NCBI RefSeq assembly: GCF_013367775.1
Contig: NZ_CP055157.1
Span: forward strand, 2,559,001 to 2,623,000
Reading direction: 5' to 3'
From: Microbulbifer sp. YPW1
GTDB lineage: Bacteria > Pseudomonadota > Gammaproteobacteria > Pseudomonadales > Cellvibrionaceae
Length of the DNA: 64,000 nt
Translations under genes and position numbers: made by a program
In this document: positions 26,967 to 35,976 of the stretch, piece by piece
Position numbering within the stretch: the stretch's first letter is position 1
How the letters are laid out: each line of letters opens with the position of its first letter
The notes under the pieces: model-generated
Seen by the model: the letters and a program-made list of their open reading frames with translations, nothing else
The model's database searches: none
What the model was told of the DNA's origin: nothing

Positions 26967-28163
26967 TCAGATGTCACTCATACCACCGGTTTCTACCTCA
27001 TAGATTTCCTTGAGCAGCTCGCGCCACTGGCGGTACTGGTTTTCCACAGAGCCGGACAGGGTCACGGTACGGTCTTCCAGTTCCACGATTCGGGGCTCAA
27101 CTTCCGCCTCCATGGAATCTCCCAGTTCCTGCAGTGCCTCGATATGCATCTTGGCTTCAGAGCGGCGATCAAAACCGCTTTTCACCAGATAGCCGCCGCC
27201 GGCCACTGCCACGTTACCCGCCTGACGGGCGGCACCACCGCCAGCGCCAGCCGCGGCAATGCCGCCGACAATGGCAGCGACGCCCATGATGGTGTTGTTG
27301 CGCGCTTTGCGTTTCAGTTCGCGCATCTGCTTCACTTCTTCATAGCTCATGGCACGCCACTCCTGATAGGGCGTCTCCATGGTTTTGACGAAGGTGTCGT
27401 AGTAGCCCTGTAGGGTATCTACGAACAGGTAATCGCGTTCGCGAATCTGGCGTACCCGCATCAGCATCGGGTCATTGTCGGCGGGCAGGGCGGTGAGCTG
27501 GTAAAGTCCCTGATCGTCCTGCACCAGGTAACGATCGAAGGCACCGGGAGAAAAGCTGCGGGCAAATTTAATTTCGGAAATGGTGCGCAGCTCGGCAATA
27601 TATTCACTCGACAGTCCCTGGCGATAGGTGAGCAAGTCGTTGGAAATACGGTTGTAGATTCCCTGGAAGGCATCCCCTTCGGTGGGGTGTTTACGGTCGT
27701 AGGCGTAGTGGGAGGCCTGCTCGGTGTACTCCCTGGTAAACCATACCTGGCCGCGAGAATCGGTGGCGGTGACCTCTACGGTCAGGGTTTCGCCATCGGA
27801 CTGAACGATGGTTCCGGTGACGGTTACATCGATATTGGTGCGCTCACTGGGAATTACCCGCACGGCGCCCCAGCCCTGACTGGATTGCAACGCGTCCGCG
27901 AGAGTTACCGCGATATAGCGGGATTCGGCGCGGCGTAATTCCGGAAATACCAGCTCGTCCTCTTCCGGTTCCTCTTCCTGCTCCAGGCCCGCATTGAATT
28001 GCACAATGCCCACATCCAGCAGGCGATTTTCGGCGATTGCCGCATCCTCTACCGTCAGCGGGGTGTAGGCGGTGGTGCGGACCTCGGTTGTGGTGCAGCC
28101 GGCAAGCACCAGTAAACTCAGTGCCAGGCTGCACAGGGTTGTGCGTGTGTGCGAGAAAAACAT
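26967..28163 (-). CDS. Envelope lipoprotein with glycine-zipper segment
   Basis: The 398-residue product has a signal peptide with lipobox VLAGC (Cys23) and an acidic patch (EQEEEPEEDEL). A beta-rich central domain (INVTVTGTIVQSDGETLTV-like strands) is followed by a Gly/Ala-rich hydrophobic stretch, GVAAIVGGIAAAGAGGG, that resembles a glycine zipper able to insert in or associate with membrane. A charged helical tail follows. GGGAG lies upstream of the ATG. It begins 30 bases after the serine-rich lipoprotein gene, so the two are co-transcribed. I do not recognise the family. Confidence 0.75.
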   Translation of the reverse strand: MFFSHTRTTLCSLALSLLVLAGCTTTEVRTTAYTPLTVEDAAIAENRLLDVGIVQFNAGLEQEEEPEEDELVFPELRRAESRYIAVTLADALQSSQGWGAVRVIPSERTNIDVTVTGTIVQSDGETLTVEVTATDSRGQVWFTREYTEQASHYAYDRKHPTEGDAFQGIYNRISNDLLTYRQGLSSEYIAELRTISEIKFARSFSPGAFDRYLVQDDQGLYQLTALPADNDPMLMRVRQIRERDYLFVDTLQGYYDTFVKTMETPYQEWRAMSYEEVKQMRELKRKARNNTIMGVAAIVGGIAAAGAGGGAARQAGNVAVAGGGYLVKSGFDRRSEAKMHIEALQELGDSMEAEVEPRIVELEDRTVTLSGSVENQYRQWRELLKEIYEVETGGMSDI

Positions 28164-28193
28164 ATCACTACTCTCCCTGATGAATACTCATCT

Positions 28194-29591
28194 TCATTTC
28201 TGTGATTTTTTATATTTCCGGTACTCTTCCCAGAGTCGCTCTTGTAATTCAGGATCGGATTCGCGCATGGCAGCTTCGCGAATCTGACGGGCGACCACAT
28301 CGTCATCATCACCGCTGGGTATATCCGCGGGTACCACGGCGGTTGATCCGGTGTGGTTATACTCGCCCTGGCGCCCTTTGGTGGGCAGCCCGGGTCCGGT
28401 GGCCTGGCCGCTGGAGTTGTTCTGCTCTGGACCACCGCCCTCTTCACCGCTAGCGGCGGGTGGCGCGCCACCGAATTCCTCTTCGGCGGTTTTGATCAGA
28501 TCTTCCAGAGATTCACCCGGGGGAACTTCGTCTTCAGCCGCAGCTTCTTCTTCCGGCGAGGCAGGACGGTTGCGGACGTAATCCCGCTCGCGCAGGATCA
28601 TGCCGTCGTAACTGGCCATGGTGGATTCGAACTGACCTTCCAACTCCGCAACCCGTTCGGCAGAGCTCACTGGCGCCTCGTTGGGTGCCTGGTTGCTTCC
28701 GCCAGGCTGGCCACCACCGGCAGCGCTGGCTTGCGCGGTACTTTGCTGACCACCGCTCTGGCCTCCGCCACTCTGCCCCCCACCACTCTGCCCCCCACCA
28801 CTCTGCGCTCCTGCGGGGGAGCTGTTGGATGGCGAACTGCTGGATGCGCTGCTTGGTGCACTGCTCGAAGCGCTGGCTGAAGCGCTACTTGTAGAACTGG
28901 CGCTGCTGCTGGAGGAGGAACTACTGGACGACGAGCTGCTGGACGACGAACTGCTGGACGAAGAGGCACTCGCGGTTTTTTCCTCCTCGGAAAAATCGAT
29001 TTCATCCGGCGGCTCGCCCTGGCTGTTGGATGACGGATCCGGCGGCATACGGGAATCTTCCGGGCGCTGGTCGGAATCGCTGTACACCGGTGTCGACGGG
29101 TTGCCGCTGGCGCTTGGGTCCTGTGCGCTGCTGCTGGACGAGCGCGAGCGCCGCTCGGATTCCGAACCGCTGTTGGACGCGGTGGAAGCCTGTTGGCTGG
29201 AGCGGTCGCCAGACTCGATACTCGGCATGGAGGTGTTCGGCTGAGCAGGACTGCTCGATGTCGATATGCTCGGACTACTCCGGCTGCTGCTGGGCGAGCT
29301 GGGTGACGGCATGCTGCTAGCCGTAGAGGGGCTCGATTTGGATTGGCTCGACGATGAGCTGGATGACTGCGACTGAGACTGGGATTGCGACGAGCTGGAA
29401 GGGCTCGACGGAGATTTCTGTTGTGGTTGTGCTGGCGGCTGCTGTTGCGTCTGCTGGTTTTTACAGCCGCTGATCACGGCTGCCAACACCACCACAGAGG
29501 CGAGGGCTTGCCAGCGCAGGCCTGAAAAGTCAGATGCCGGTTTATGCGCCGAGCTGCGATTAAAATAGTGTGCAATCTTCCGTAATGCCAT
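28194..29591 (-). CDS. Serine-rich low-complexity lipoprotein
   Basis: The 465-residue product has a signal sequence ending in lipobox VISGC (Cys43). A very long Ser/Gln/Pro/Gly-rich region of about 270 residues follows, including uninterrupted serine runs and GGGQS repeats, then a charged, more ordered C-terminus (about residues 305-465) ending RLWEEYRKYKKSQK. The start at MALRKIAH is chosen because AGGAG lies eight bases upstream; the open frame reaches 46 codons further. The serine region is probably an extended, possibly glycosylated or phosphorylated spacer that carries the C-terminal part across the periplasm or out from the cell. Confidence 0.75.
   Translation of the reverse strand: MALRKIAHYFNRSSAHKPASDFSGLRWQALASVVVLAAVISGCKNQQTQQQPPAQPQQKSPSSPSSSSQSQSQSQSSSSSSSQSKSSPSTASSMPSPSSPSSSRSSPSISTSSSPAQPNTSMPSIESGDRSSQQASTASNSGSESERRSRSSSSSAQDPSASGNPSTPVYSDSDQRPEDSRMPPDPSSNSQGEPPDEIDFSEEEKTASASSSSSSSSSSSSSSSSSSSSSASSTSSASASASSSAPSSASSSSPSNSSPAGAQSGGGQSGGGQSGGGQSGGQQSTAQASAAGGGQPGGSNQAPNEAPVSSAERVAELEGQFESTMASYDGMILRERDYVRNRPASPEEEAAAEDEVPPGESLEDLIKTAEEEFGGAPPAASGEEGGGPEQNNSSGQATGPGLPTKGRQGEYNHTGSTAVVPADIPSGDDDDVVARQIREAAMRESDPELQERLWEEYRKYKKSQK
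28751..28806. repeat. 15-base direct repeats encoding GGGQS units
   Basis: Nearly identical 15-base units (core ACCACTCTGCCCCCC on the plus strand) lie in tandem inside the serine-rich lipoprotein gene. They encode the GGGQS repeats on the minus strand and are prone to slippage. Confidence 0.7.
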
Positions 29592-29823
29592 GAGCTTTCT
29601 CCTGATGCGTTCACGGGTCGCAGCGAAATCGCGGCGACCCGTTTTGCTCCTTGTCTGTTCGACAGTTTTTGTCCCTTGGGGTTTGCAGGCCTGAATATTT
29701 CTGGTGCCAGTTTTTACGCTGCGTAACATGGCTACCTGAATCTTTACCTGTGTCCCGGCGGACGCAAACCAAACCTCGCTACATCAGTCGAACACGATGA
29801 TTCCTCTTTTCTTCACATTCTCT

Positions 29824-31119
29824 TCAGTCGAATACAAATCTCTGCACGATACCGGTAGTTTCCACCGGTTCTCCATTCTCAAATCGCGGCCGGAACTTCG
29901 CTTTTTTGAGAACGTTGCGCACCCGTGAACGAATACTTACCTTGCTTTCCGGTTTCGCGCTGAGGATCTGGATATTGCGCGCCTTGCCGAATGCGGTGAC
30001 GTCATAGGAAACGGTCACATAGCTGTTTGCCAGTGCTTCACGATCTTCGTCCAGCAGCGGCAGGGTGGGCAGCGCCGCAGGACGACCGAAAATCTCGTCG
30101 ATCTCCTGATTGGTAGCACCGTTGTCCCATAGGGCCTGGTAGGCCTCACCGTAGGTTTCGCGCGCGGAGTGCCACTTGTTGAACATCATGTACCAGTCAC
30201 CCAGTTCCACTTTCGCTTTCGCAGAAGCGGCCGGTGGTGAGCTCGGGTTTTTCTGGTAAACATCCATGATTTTGGTGATCGCGGTTTTACCTGAACTGAA
30301 ACTGTTGATGCGGTAGTGGTCGAGTTGCGCGCGGCGCTGCTGGTCCATATTGCCGCCGCCGAAACTGGTGTTTACCACAATGGCTTCCTGGGGCTCGCCG
30401 GAATAGGTGGCGAGGTAGTAATTGGTAGCCTTGAGGCCGCGCAGAGCTTCCACCAATCGCAGGTCGTTGGCACCGAAGTTCTGAGAAATGATATCTACCG
30501 CCAGCGCATAGAGGTTGGTGGCATTGATCAGGTGCTCGAAAAGGGTGGCTCCTTTTTCGTCGATATAGGCCTGCAGGTGCCAGTTGCTCAATTGATTGAT
30601 GATCGGCAGCATGCGCGGATCTTTTTCTCCGTAATTTTTTGCGTGCAGCCAGAAAAGGTATTCGTGGTTGTCGTTGGCCTCTTCCCACTGGTTGAGCGCT
30701 ATCTGGCTTTCAATCATGCGCTCGATCATCGGTACCTGGTTGAGGGAGTAAAGCCCCTCGTTTACGCGATTGATCAGCATCGCGCGACGGAATTCTGAAA
30801 TCGCCAGCTCATGTGCTCCGCTGCGTTGCAGTGCGGAGCCGAGCCCCATCAACTGCTCATCCAGCCCGGCGCCGTAGGCTCCGTACTCTGCTTCCATTTC
30901 CTCGATGCGCTGGCGGTATTCATCTGCGGCTTTTGATGGGCGAAGTTGTCGTTTGGGTTTTTCCAGTGGTTTTGAGGCCGCTTCTATATAAGCCGCTGGA
31001 GGAGCCTTGGCATTGTCGAGTGCGGAGATTTCCTCCGCCGCAACAGAGCCACACAGCAGAGCTGAGGCTGTAAACATCAAGCCGATAGCAATAGTGTTGC
31101 TGGTATCTGTCTGTGTCAC
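29824..31119 (-). CDS. Periplasmic TPR-like protein with TonB-like C-terminal domain
   Basis: The product starts at a GTG followed by a hydrophobic stretch and a signal-peptidase-like site (GSVAAEE). The mature protein has a helical, TPR-like body and, in its last 65 residues, a TonB-type C-terminal domain (VTVSYDVTAFGKARNIQIL, then AKFRPRFENGEPVETTG). Unlike TonB it has no N-terminal membrane anchor motif beyond the signal and no Pro-rich spacer. An ATG 39 codons earlier also stays in frame, but it would put an odd 45-residue extension before the signal sequence, so I prefer the GTG. It is the first gene of the large cluster. Outer-membrane contact through the TonB-like domain is inferred. 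Confidence 0.75.
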   Translation of the reverse strand: MTQTDTSNTIAIGLMFTASALLCGSVAAEEISALDNAKAPPAAYIEAASKPLEKPKRQLRPSKAADEYRQRIEEMEAEYGAYGAGLDEQLMGLGSALQRSGAHELAISEFRRAMLINRVNEGLYSLNQVPMIERMIESQIALNQWEEANDNHEYLFWLHAKNYGEKDPRMLPIINQLSNWHLQAYIDEKGATLFEHLINATNLYALAVDIISQNFGANDLRLVEALRGLKATNYYLATYSGEPQEAIVVNTSFGGGNMDQQRRAQLDHYRINSFSSGKTAITKIMDVYQKNPSSPPAASAKAKVELGDWYMMFNKWHSARETYGEAYQALWDNGATNQEIDEIFGRPAALPTLPLLDEDREALANSYVTVSYDVTAFGKARNIQILSAKPESKVSIRSRVRNVLKKAKFRPRFENGEPVETTGIVQRFVFD

Positions 31120-31944
31120 GGTAGAACCACTTCCATTCCATGTTGTGCCTGACTCACCGACGCCTGTTGAGGAGGCGCCGCCGAGCTCGAAACCCGCGAT
31201 CAAACGGTGGTGATTGGCAGACGCATTTGCGGCCACCGCAACCCCGATTACACGGGACTTCTCTCCCTGACGTGTGGTTCGTCTACTTTCCTGCCGGTTG
31301 CCCGGTGTGCTGTCGGTATCGACGCTGGACTCTGGTGATGAGGGAACTTCTCAAGCCGAAAAAAGGCATTGGTTTCCCTTGCATTTGGTGTTCACCGTCC
31401 ATGTATTTTGAGTATAGCTAACGAATTTTCGTCCTTTGCTTCCCCGGGTGGGGTGGCGCGCCAGCGGCGATTTGTACTGTCTTTTCGGCGCTGTTTGCTG
31501 ATACGTCAAAAGATTTTCACCGGTGACGACGTTATGTACCCAGTGGAGTAGATAGGCACAGAGACGACCTGTTCAGGGGTTTGTTGAGTCTGGCAGCAGG
31601 GGCTGAGGTGGGGGGCGATTTTCACAAAAGCGGATGCCAAAAATTTCGCCGCGAGAAAAATTCTGTCGGCTGCTGGCTCCTGTGCCGCTGGCGGAAGGCT
31701 AGCTTGTCGGTTGAGGCTTCCTTTTCTTCCGTCGTCGGTACGGATTCCTTCTGGTGGGGTGCCCGGGCCGGTTTCACGGGTCAAAAAAAACGGTAGAGAG
31801 ATTTTTGTCCTAAGAGTAGTGGTAGATCGGCTTATTTATTGCGCAATCTTCCGGCATATTGGTTTCGACATTTGGAAAGTTCGGCGGATAGAGCCATAAT
31901 CCGCTGGATTGACCGTAACTGTGCAATTTCAGTGGGAGCGCTTT
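31120..31944. other. Intergenic region between the cluster and ilvE
   Basis: About 820 bases separate divergent genes. Promoters for the large minus-strand cluster and for the aminotransferase must lie here. I found no convincing open frame, RNA gene or long repeat. Confidence 0.4.
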
Positions 31945-33009
31945 GTGAGCATAACAATACAACCTGAAGCCATCGCCAGCCTGCGGGGATTTGAAATGCC
32001 GGAGCGCCTCGGCTTTGGCACCGTCATGGCCCCGGTGATGTTCCGAGCCCGCTATCAGGATGGGCGCTGGAGCGACGGCGAGCTGGTCCCCTATGGTCCT
32101 CTGGCTCTGGACCCCGCGGCCAAGGTGCTGCACTACGCCCAGTCCTGCTTCGAGGGGCTCAAGGCGTACCGCTGTGGCAGTGGTGTCGGTCTGTTTCGCC
32201 CGGAGCGCAACGCCCAGCGCATGGCGCACTCTGCGCGTCGTCTGTGCATGCCTCCGGTCCCTGAAGCGCTGTTTATGGACGCGGTTCGTACTGTGGCGGC
32301 GCACTGCGCAACCCTGATTCCGGGCAATAGCGGTGAGTCCCTTTATATCCGTCCCTTCCTGATGGGAACCCAGCCGGACCTCTCGGTTACCGCCAGCAGG
32401 GATTACGACTTCTACGTGATTGCCAGCCCCTCCGAGGCCTACCACGCGGGCAGTATGCGCCTGTGGGTAGAGCGTGAAGACAGCCGCGCTGCCGTGGGCG
32501 GCACCGGCGATGCCAAAGTGGGTGGTAACTATGCCGCGTCATTGCTCAGTATTGCCCGTCTCAAGGAGCGGGGATACGACCAGTCCCTGTGGCTCAATCC
32601 CGGAAACCGTCACTCCATTGATGAGCTATCCGGGATGAATTTCTTTGCGGTGATGGATGGCAGCCTGCATACCCCGGCGTTGAATGGCTCTATCCTCGAA
32701 GGGGTTACCCGGGACTCCATGCTGACCCTGGCGCGGGACATGGGGCTTGAGGTGCATGAGCGGGAAATGGACATCGATGACCTGTTGGCTCTTGTGGCAT
32801 CCGGAACCTGCAGCGAGGCTTTCGCCTGTGGTACTGCGGCCATTGTCAGCCCGATTAGCGAGCTGGGGGACGGCGAGCAGCGTTACCGCCTGAGCAAGTC
32901 CCCGGGGCCGGTCGCAGAGCAGCTGCGCCGTGCGCTACTGGATATTCAGGAGGGCAGGGCAGAAGATCGCTTTGGCTGGATGCAAATGGTGCAGGTGGCG
33001 GCTTACTGA
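31945..33009 (+). CDS. ilvE: Branched-chain amino acid aminotransferase
   Basis: This PLP enzyme of fold type IV transfers the amino group between glutamate and the keto acids of leucine, isoleucine and valine. The 354-residue length and motifs fit the longer BCAT group (mammalian/Actinobacteria-like): YAQSCFEGLKAYR, YIRPFLMGT, the PLP lysine Lys191 in GDAKVGGNYAASL, and SGTCSEAFACGTAA near the phosphate-binding end. The start is GTG with GGGAG six bases upstream; the frame remains open 12 codons earlier without a ribosome site. No other branched-chain biosynthesis genes are close. Confidence 0.94.
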   Translation: MSITIQPEAIASLRGFEMPERLGFGTVMAPVMFRARYQDGRWSDGELVPYGPLALDPAAKVLHYAQSCFEGLKAYRCGSGVGLFRPERNAQRMAHSARRLCMPPVPEALFMDAVRTVAAHCATLIPGNSGESLYIRPFLMGTQPDLSVTASRDYDFYVIASPSEAYHAGSMRLWVEREDSRAAVGGTGDAKVGGNYAASLLSIARLKERGYDQSLWLNPGNRHSIDELSGMNFFAVMDGSLHTPALNGSILEGVTRDSMLTLARDMGLEVHEREMDIDDLLALVASGTCSEAFACGTAAIVSPISELGDGEQRYRLSKSPGPVAEQLRRALLDIQEGRAEDRFGWMQMVQVAAY

Positions 33010-33112
33010 CGCGAGCTTCTTCCGGAGGGAAAAAAGCCCGGCGGGATATCTTTTGTCACAGAGTCTGGATGCGTCAATTCAAGACGTTCGAGTGCATAAG
33101 TAGCACTCATAT

Positions 33113-33152
33113 AAATGCGGCTGTTTCCTGTGGAAACGGCCGCATTTTTTTT
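33113..33152 (+). terminator. Intrinsic terminator after ilvE
   Basis: A 14-base stem starting ATGCGGC pairs with a GCCGCAT arm across a short loop and is followed by eight T. It ends the plus-strand transcript about 100 bases after the ilvE stop codon. Confidence 0.88.
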
Positions 33153-33489
33153 GCGTAAATTACTACGGTTGCGTTGACTTGAATGACGGTGGTGTTACAA
33201 CGTAATCGTGCCCTGAAAAACCTGCTAGCGCTGCGATGCATGCGGCACAGTAGTTTTCTCGGCTGGAGTTCGCGCCCTGCGCGAGCAATGCGCTGGCGGT
33301 TTGTTACCGGCAGTGTCAACAATAAGAAACTGGAACTTTTGGGAAAAGCCTTTGGCGGTATCCCTCACTTTGACAAGTAGTATCCAGATCAATTTGAGAC
33401 ACAGGAGTCGGGTTACGTCTGTGACTCCTTAAAAGGCTCTCCCTCACGGCCACAAGCCGTGCGGTTCCTCGCGAGTGAGGAGAATGGGA
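33153..33489. other. Intergenic region before the Yip1-like gene
   Basis: No credible gene is visible. The end of the region, GAGGAG seven bases before the ATG, supplies the ribosome site for the membrane protein gene and lies inside a possible in-frame GTG start. Confidence 0.4.
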
Positions 33490-34092
33490 ATGCTGAATCA
33501 TCTCTACGGCCTGATGGTACAACCGCGCAGGCAGTGGCATGAAATTGCCGGTTTGTCTGAAAAAGGATTTAACCGTCAGATCCCTTACGTCGTTGTCCTG
33601 GCTCTGGTGCCGGCGCTCTGCTGGTACTTCGGGACGACAGAAATCGGCTGGAATATTGGCAGCGGTGGCCAGGTGCGCACCCTGACCAGTAACAGCGCCC
33701 TTTCACTGGTAGCCGTGTTTTACGTCACCATGATTCTGGCGGTGGTTGCCGTCGGCTACTTTATTCACTGGATGGCAAAAACCTACGGCGCCAAGACGCA
33801 CCCGATGAAGGGGATTGTGATTGCGAGCTTTACCGCCACGCCGATTTTTGTCGCCGGTGCTGCCGGTCTTTATCCGATTCTCTGGCTGGATATTCTGCTT
33901 GCCACTCTGGCAGTCGCCTACGCGGTGTATCTGCTGTATGTCGGGATTCCCATAGTGCTGGATGTGAATGAAGAGCGCGGCTTCCTGTTTGCCAGTGCTG
34001 TGGTTACCGTTTGCCTGGTGATGGCCGTGGTGGTGATGGTGGCAACGGTACTTTTCTGGAGCTACGTAGCCGCCCCGGTATTCCAGCATTGA
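33490..34092 (+). CDS. Yip1-like polytopic inner-membrane protein
   Basis: The 200-residue protein has a short cytoplasmic N-terminus with an amphipathic segment (MVQPRRQWHEIAGL) and five predicted membrane helices. This matches the Yip1/DUF1282 (YohC-like) group of bacterial inner-membrane proteins, whose function is poorly known. The ATG at MLNHLYGL is chosen because GAGGAG is seven bases upstream; in-frame starts nine and 15 bases earlier overlap that site. It stands alone between two non-coding stretches. Membership of the family is likely; role is not assignable. Confidence 0.75.
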   Translation: MLNHLYGLMVQPRRQWHEIAGLSEKGFNRQIPYVVVLALVPALCWYFGTTEIGWNIGSGGQVRTLTSNSALSLVAVFYVTMILAVVAVGYFIHWMAKTYGAKTHPMKGIVIASFTATPIFVAGAAGLYPILWLDILLATLAVAYAVYLLYVGIPIVLDVNEERGFLFASAVVTVCLVMAVVVMVATVLFWSYVAAPVFQH

Positions 34093-34656
34093 TCAACGGC
34101 GCGGCTGAATAACGACTAGTCAGCGCCTGTGGATTCCTCGCCTGTTGCCCGCTGTGGATAAAGTCCGCCGGGTGACAGGCAGGGCTCCGATACCACTCTG
34201 CCTCGCAAATTTTTCGCCCCTTTTCCTGTCGGCAAGCCCTCACCGCGCTTCGCGCAATCATCCCCTTTTTGTCCTTGTGCTTCTCATTGCGTATTCACTA
34301 CGGCGAACCGCGGCAAGTCAGAGGGACCCTGAACCCCGGTCCAGAATCAGACTGTCAGGTCACTCATTAACTGGTTAATACGAGACACAATACCGTTTTT
34401 TCCGTTGTTCCCTCGCGGGGCTTTGGATACTATCCAGCCAAAGCCAGTCGACGTAATCTGCGCTTTCTAGTTGGTACAAGCGTACCAATTAAAAACGGTT
34501 TTGGATTCTTGGTCACTTTTCCTCTGATTCCAATACCGTTCTTCGGCCCCGATCTGACAGTGCTGGCCGTGGCACGGGTTGCTGCGATACGGGATTGGGC
34601 CGAGGTTGAATAACTAAAAACAGCGATAAAAACGACTAAGGAAATCGGGAGATTCC
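34093..34656. other. Intergenic region before the beta-helix lipoprotein gene
   Basis: About 560 bases without a believable gene. The one structured element I see is the inverted repeat at 34471-34488, listed separately. The promoter of the beta-helix/cytochrome operon should lie in the right half. Confidence 0.4.
34471..34488. promoter_or_regulatory. Perfect inverted repeat upstream of beta-helix/cytochrome operon
   Basis: TTGGTACAAGCGTACCAA has two perfect 7-base arms around a four-base centre. It lies 169 bases before the first gene of the operon and could be an operator for a dimeric repressor, or a small hairpin. No run of T follows, so a terminator is less likely. Confidence 0.4.
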
Positions 34657-35976
34657 ATGAAAACACCAGCCAAACTGGGTGTATTTTTACTTGCAGCGAT
34701 GGCAGCCGCCTGTTCCCAGGACAATGCCTCAAACAATAGCAACGCCAGTGCCAGCGCGGAAACCGCAGCGGCTACCGCAGATTTTCAAAAGCAACTCCTA
34801 AAACAGCTGATTCAGGCGCAGTCCGGTGATGTCATTGAAATTCCGGAAGGGCGCTACGAGCTGAATCGCAGCCTTTCCCTGAATGTCGACGGGGTTACTA
34901 TCCGCGGCGCGGGTATGGACAAGACCATCCTGTCTTTCAAAAACCAGATTCAGGGCGCAGAAGGCCTGCTGGTCAATGCCAGTGATTTCACTATTGAAGG
35001 TCTCGCTATTGAAGACACCATCGGCGACGCGCTGAAGGTCAACGAAGGCAAGAACATTATCATCCGCGACATTCGTGTGGAGTGGACCAATGGTCCCGCC
35101 ACAGAAAACGGCGCCTACGGAATTTATCCGGTACAGACGGAAAATACTCTGGTGGAAGGTACCGTTGCCATCGGCGCATCTGACGCCGGCATCTATGTCG
35201 GGCAATCTCGCAATGTGATCGTGCGCAACAACCGTGCTGAATTTAACGTGGCGGGCATTGAGATTGAAAACACCATCGGTGCCGACGTCTACGACAACGT
35301 GGCGACCAACAATACCGGCGGTATCCTGGTATTCAACATGCCGAACCTGCCGCAACCGGGTCACAGCACCCGTGTGTATAACAACAAGGTGTACCAGAAC
35401 AACACCGAGAACTTTGGTCACGAAGGCACTCCGGTGGCAGCGGTACCTGCGGGCTCCGGTGTGGTCATCAACTCCAATGATTTCGTGGAGATTTTCAACA
35501 ACGAAATCTCAGACAACGATACTGCCAATGTGATCGTCAGCAGCTATTTTGCAGCCGGTTATTACAGCGACAAGTCCACCCAGGAAAACTTCGACCCCTA
35601 TCCGGAAGGCATTTACATCTACGATAACACCTTCACTGGTGGCGGCTCCTCACCGGATCATCTGGAGCTGAAAGCGCTGAAAGTGGCCAAGTTCGGATTG
35701 ACCGGCAGCTTGCCTGATGTTCTGTGGGACGGTGCTGTGGACAGCAAGAAAATGGTGGATGGCGCATTACCTGAAGCGCTCAAGCTGTGTATCGAGAACG
35801 AAGGGGTTGGCATCATCAACATCGATGTCCAGAACGACTTCAAGAATATCTCGACGGATATTGCTGCACACAATTGCAGCCTGAAAAAACTGCCGCAGAT
35901 CGTACTGGATTTCGACGGCGAACAGGAAAAACCTCAGGAAGAGCAACACGCAATCAATGAGGTAGTCGATGCGTAA
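34657..35976 (+). CDS. Parallel beta-helix repeat lipoprotein
   Basis: The 439-residue product has lipobox MAAAC (Cys19) and a low-complexity Asn/Ser/Ala linker. A right-handed parallel beta-helix follows at about residues 60-300, with repeats of the NVIVRNNRAEFNVAGIEIENT type. The C-terminal 100 residues contain two Cys that may pair. This family is regularly found next to SO2930-type diheme cytochromes, as here: the stop overlaps the cytochrome start by eight bases. Such proteins may bind or cleave polysaccharide, but no catalytic residues can be named from the sequence. It probably sits in the outer membrane facing the periplasm or outside. Confidence 0.87.
   Translation: MKTPAKLGVFLLAAMAAACSQDNASNNSNASASAETAAATADFQKQLLKQLIQAQSGDVIEIPEGRYELNRSLSLNVDGVTIRGAGMDKTILSFKNQIQGAEGLLVNASDFTIEGLAIEDTIGDALKVNEGKNIIIRDIRVEWTNGPATENGAYGIYPVQTENTLVEGTVAIGASDAGIYVGQSRNVIVRNNRAEFNVAGIEIENTIGADVYDNVATNNTGGILVFNMPNLPQPGHSTRVYNNKVYQNNTENFGHEGTPVAAVPAGSGVVINSNDFVEIFNNEISDNDTANVIVSSYFAAGYYSDKSTQENFDPYPEGIYIYDNTFTGGGSSPDHLELKALKVAKFGLTGSLPDVLWDGAVDSKKMVDGALPEALKLCIENEGVGIINIDVQNDFKNISTDIAAHNCSLKKLPQIVLDFDGEQEKPQEEQHAINEVVDA

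Noticed and set aside
15093..31119. Reading the channel/vWA cluster as a Zorya-type phage defence system
   Set aside because: Zorya has ZorA/ZorB with ZorC/ZorD or ZorE effectors; no nuclease or helicase is present, and most genes here encode envelope lipoproteins and periplasmic scaffolds.
34570..34582. Sigma-54-like words TGGCAC and TTGC before the beta-helix gene
   Set aside because: Only three bases separate the two elements; sigma-54 promoters need about five.
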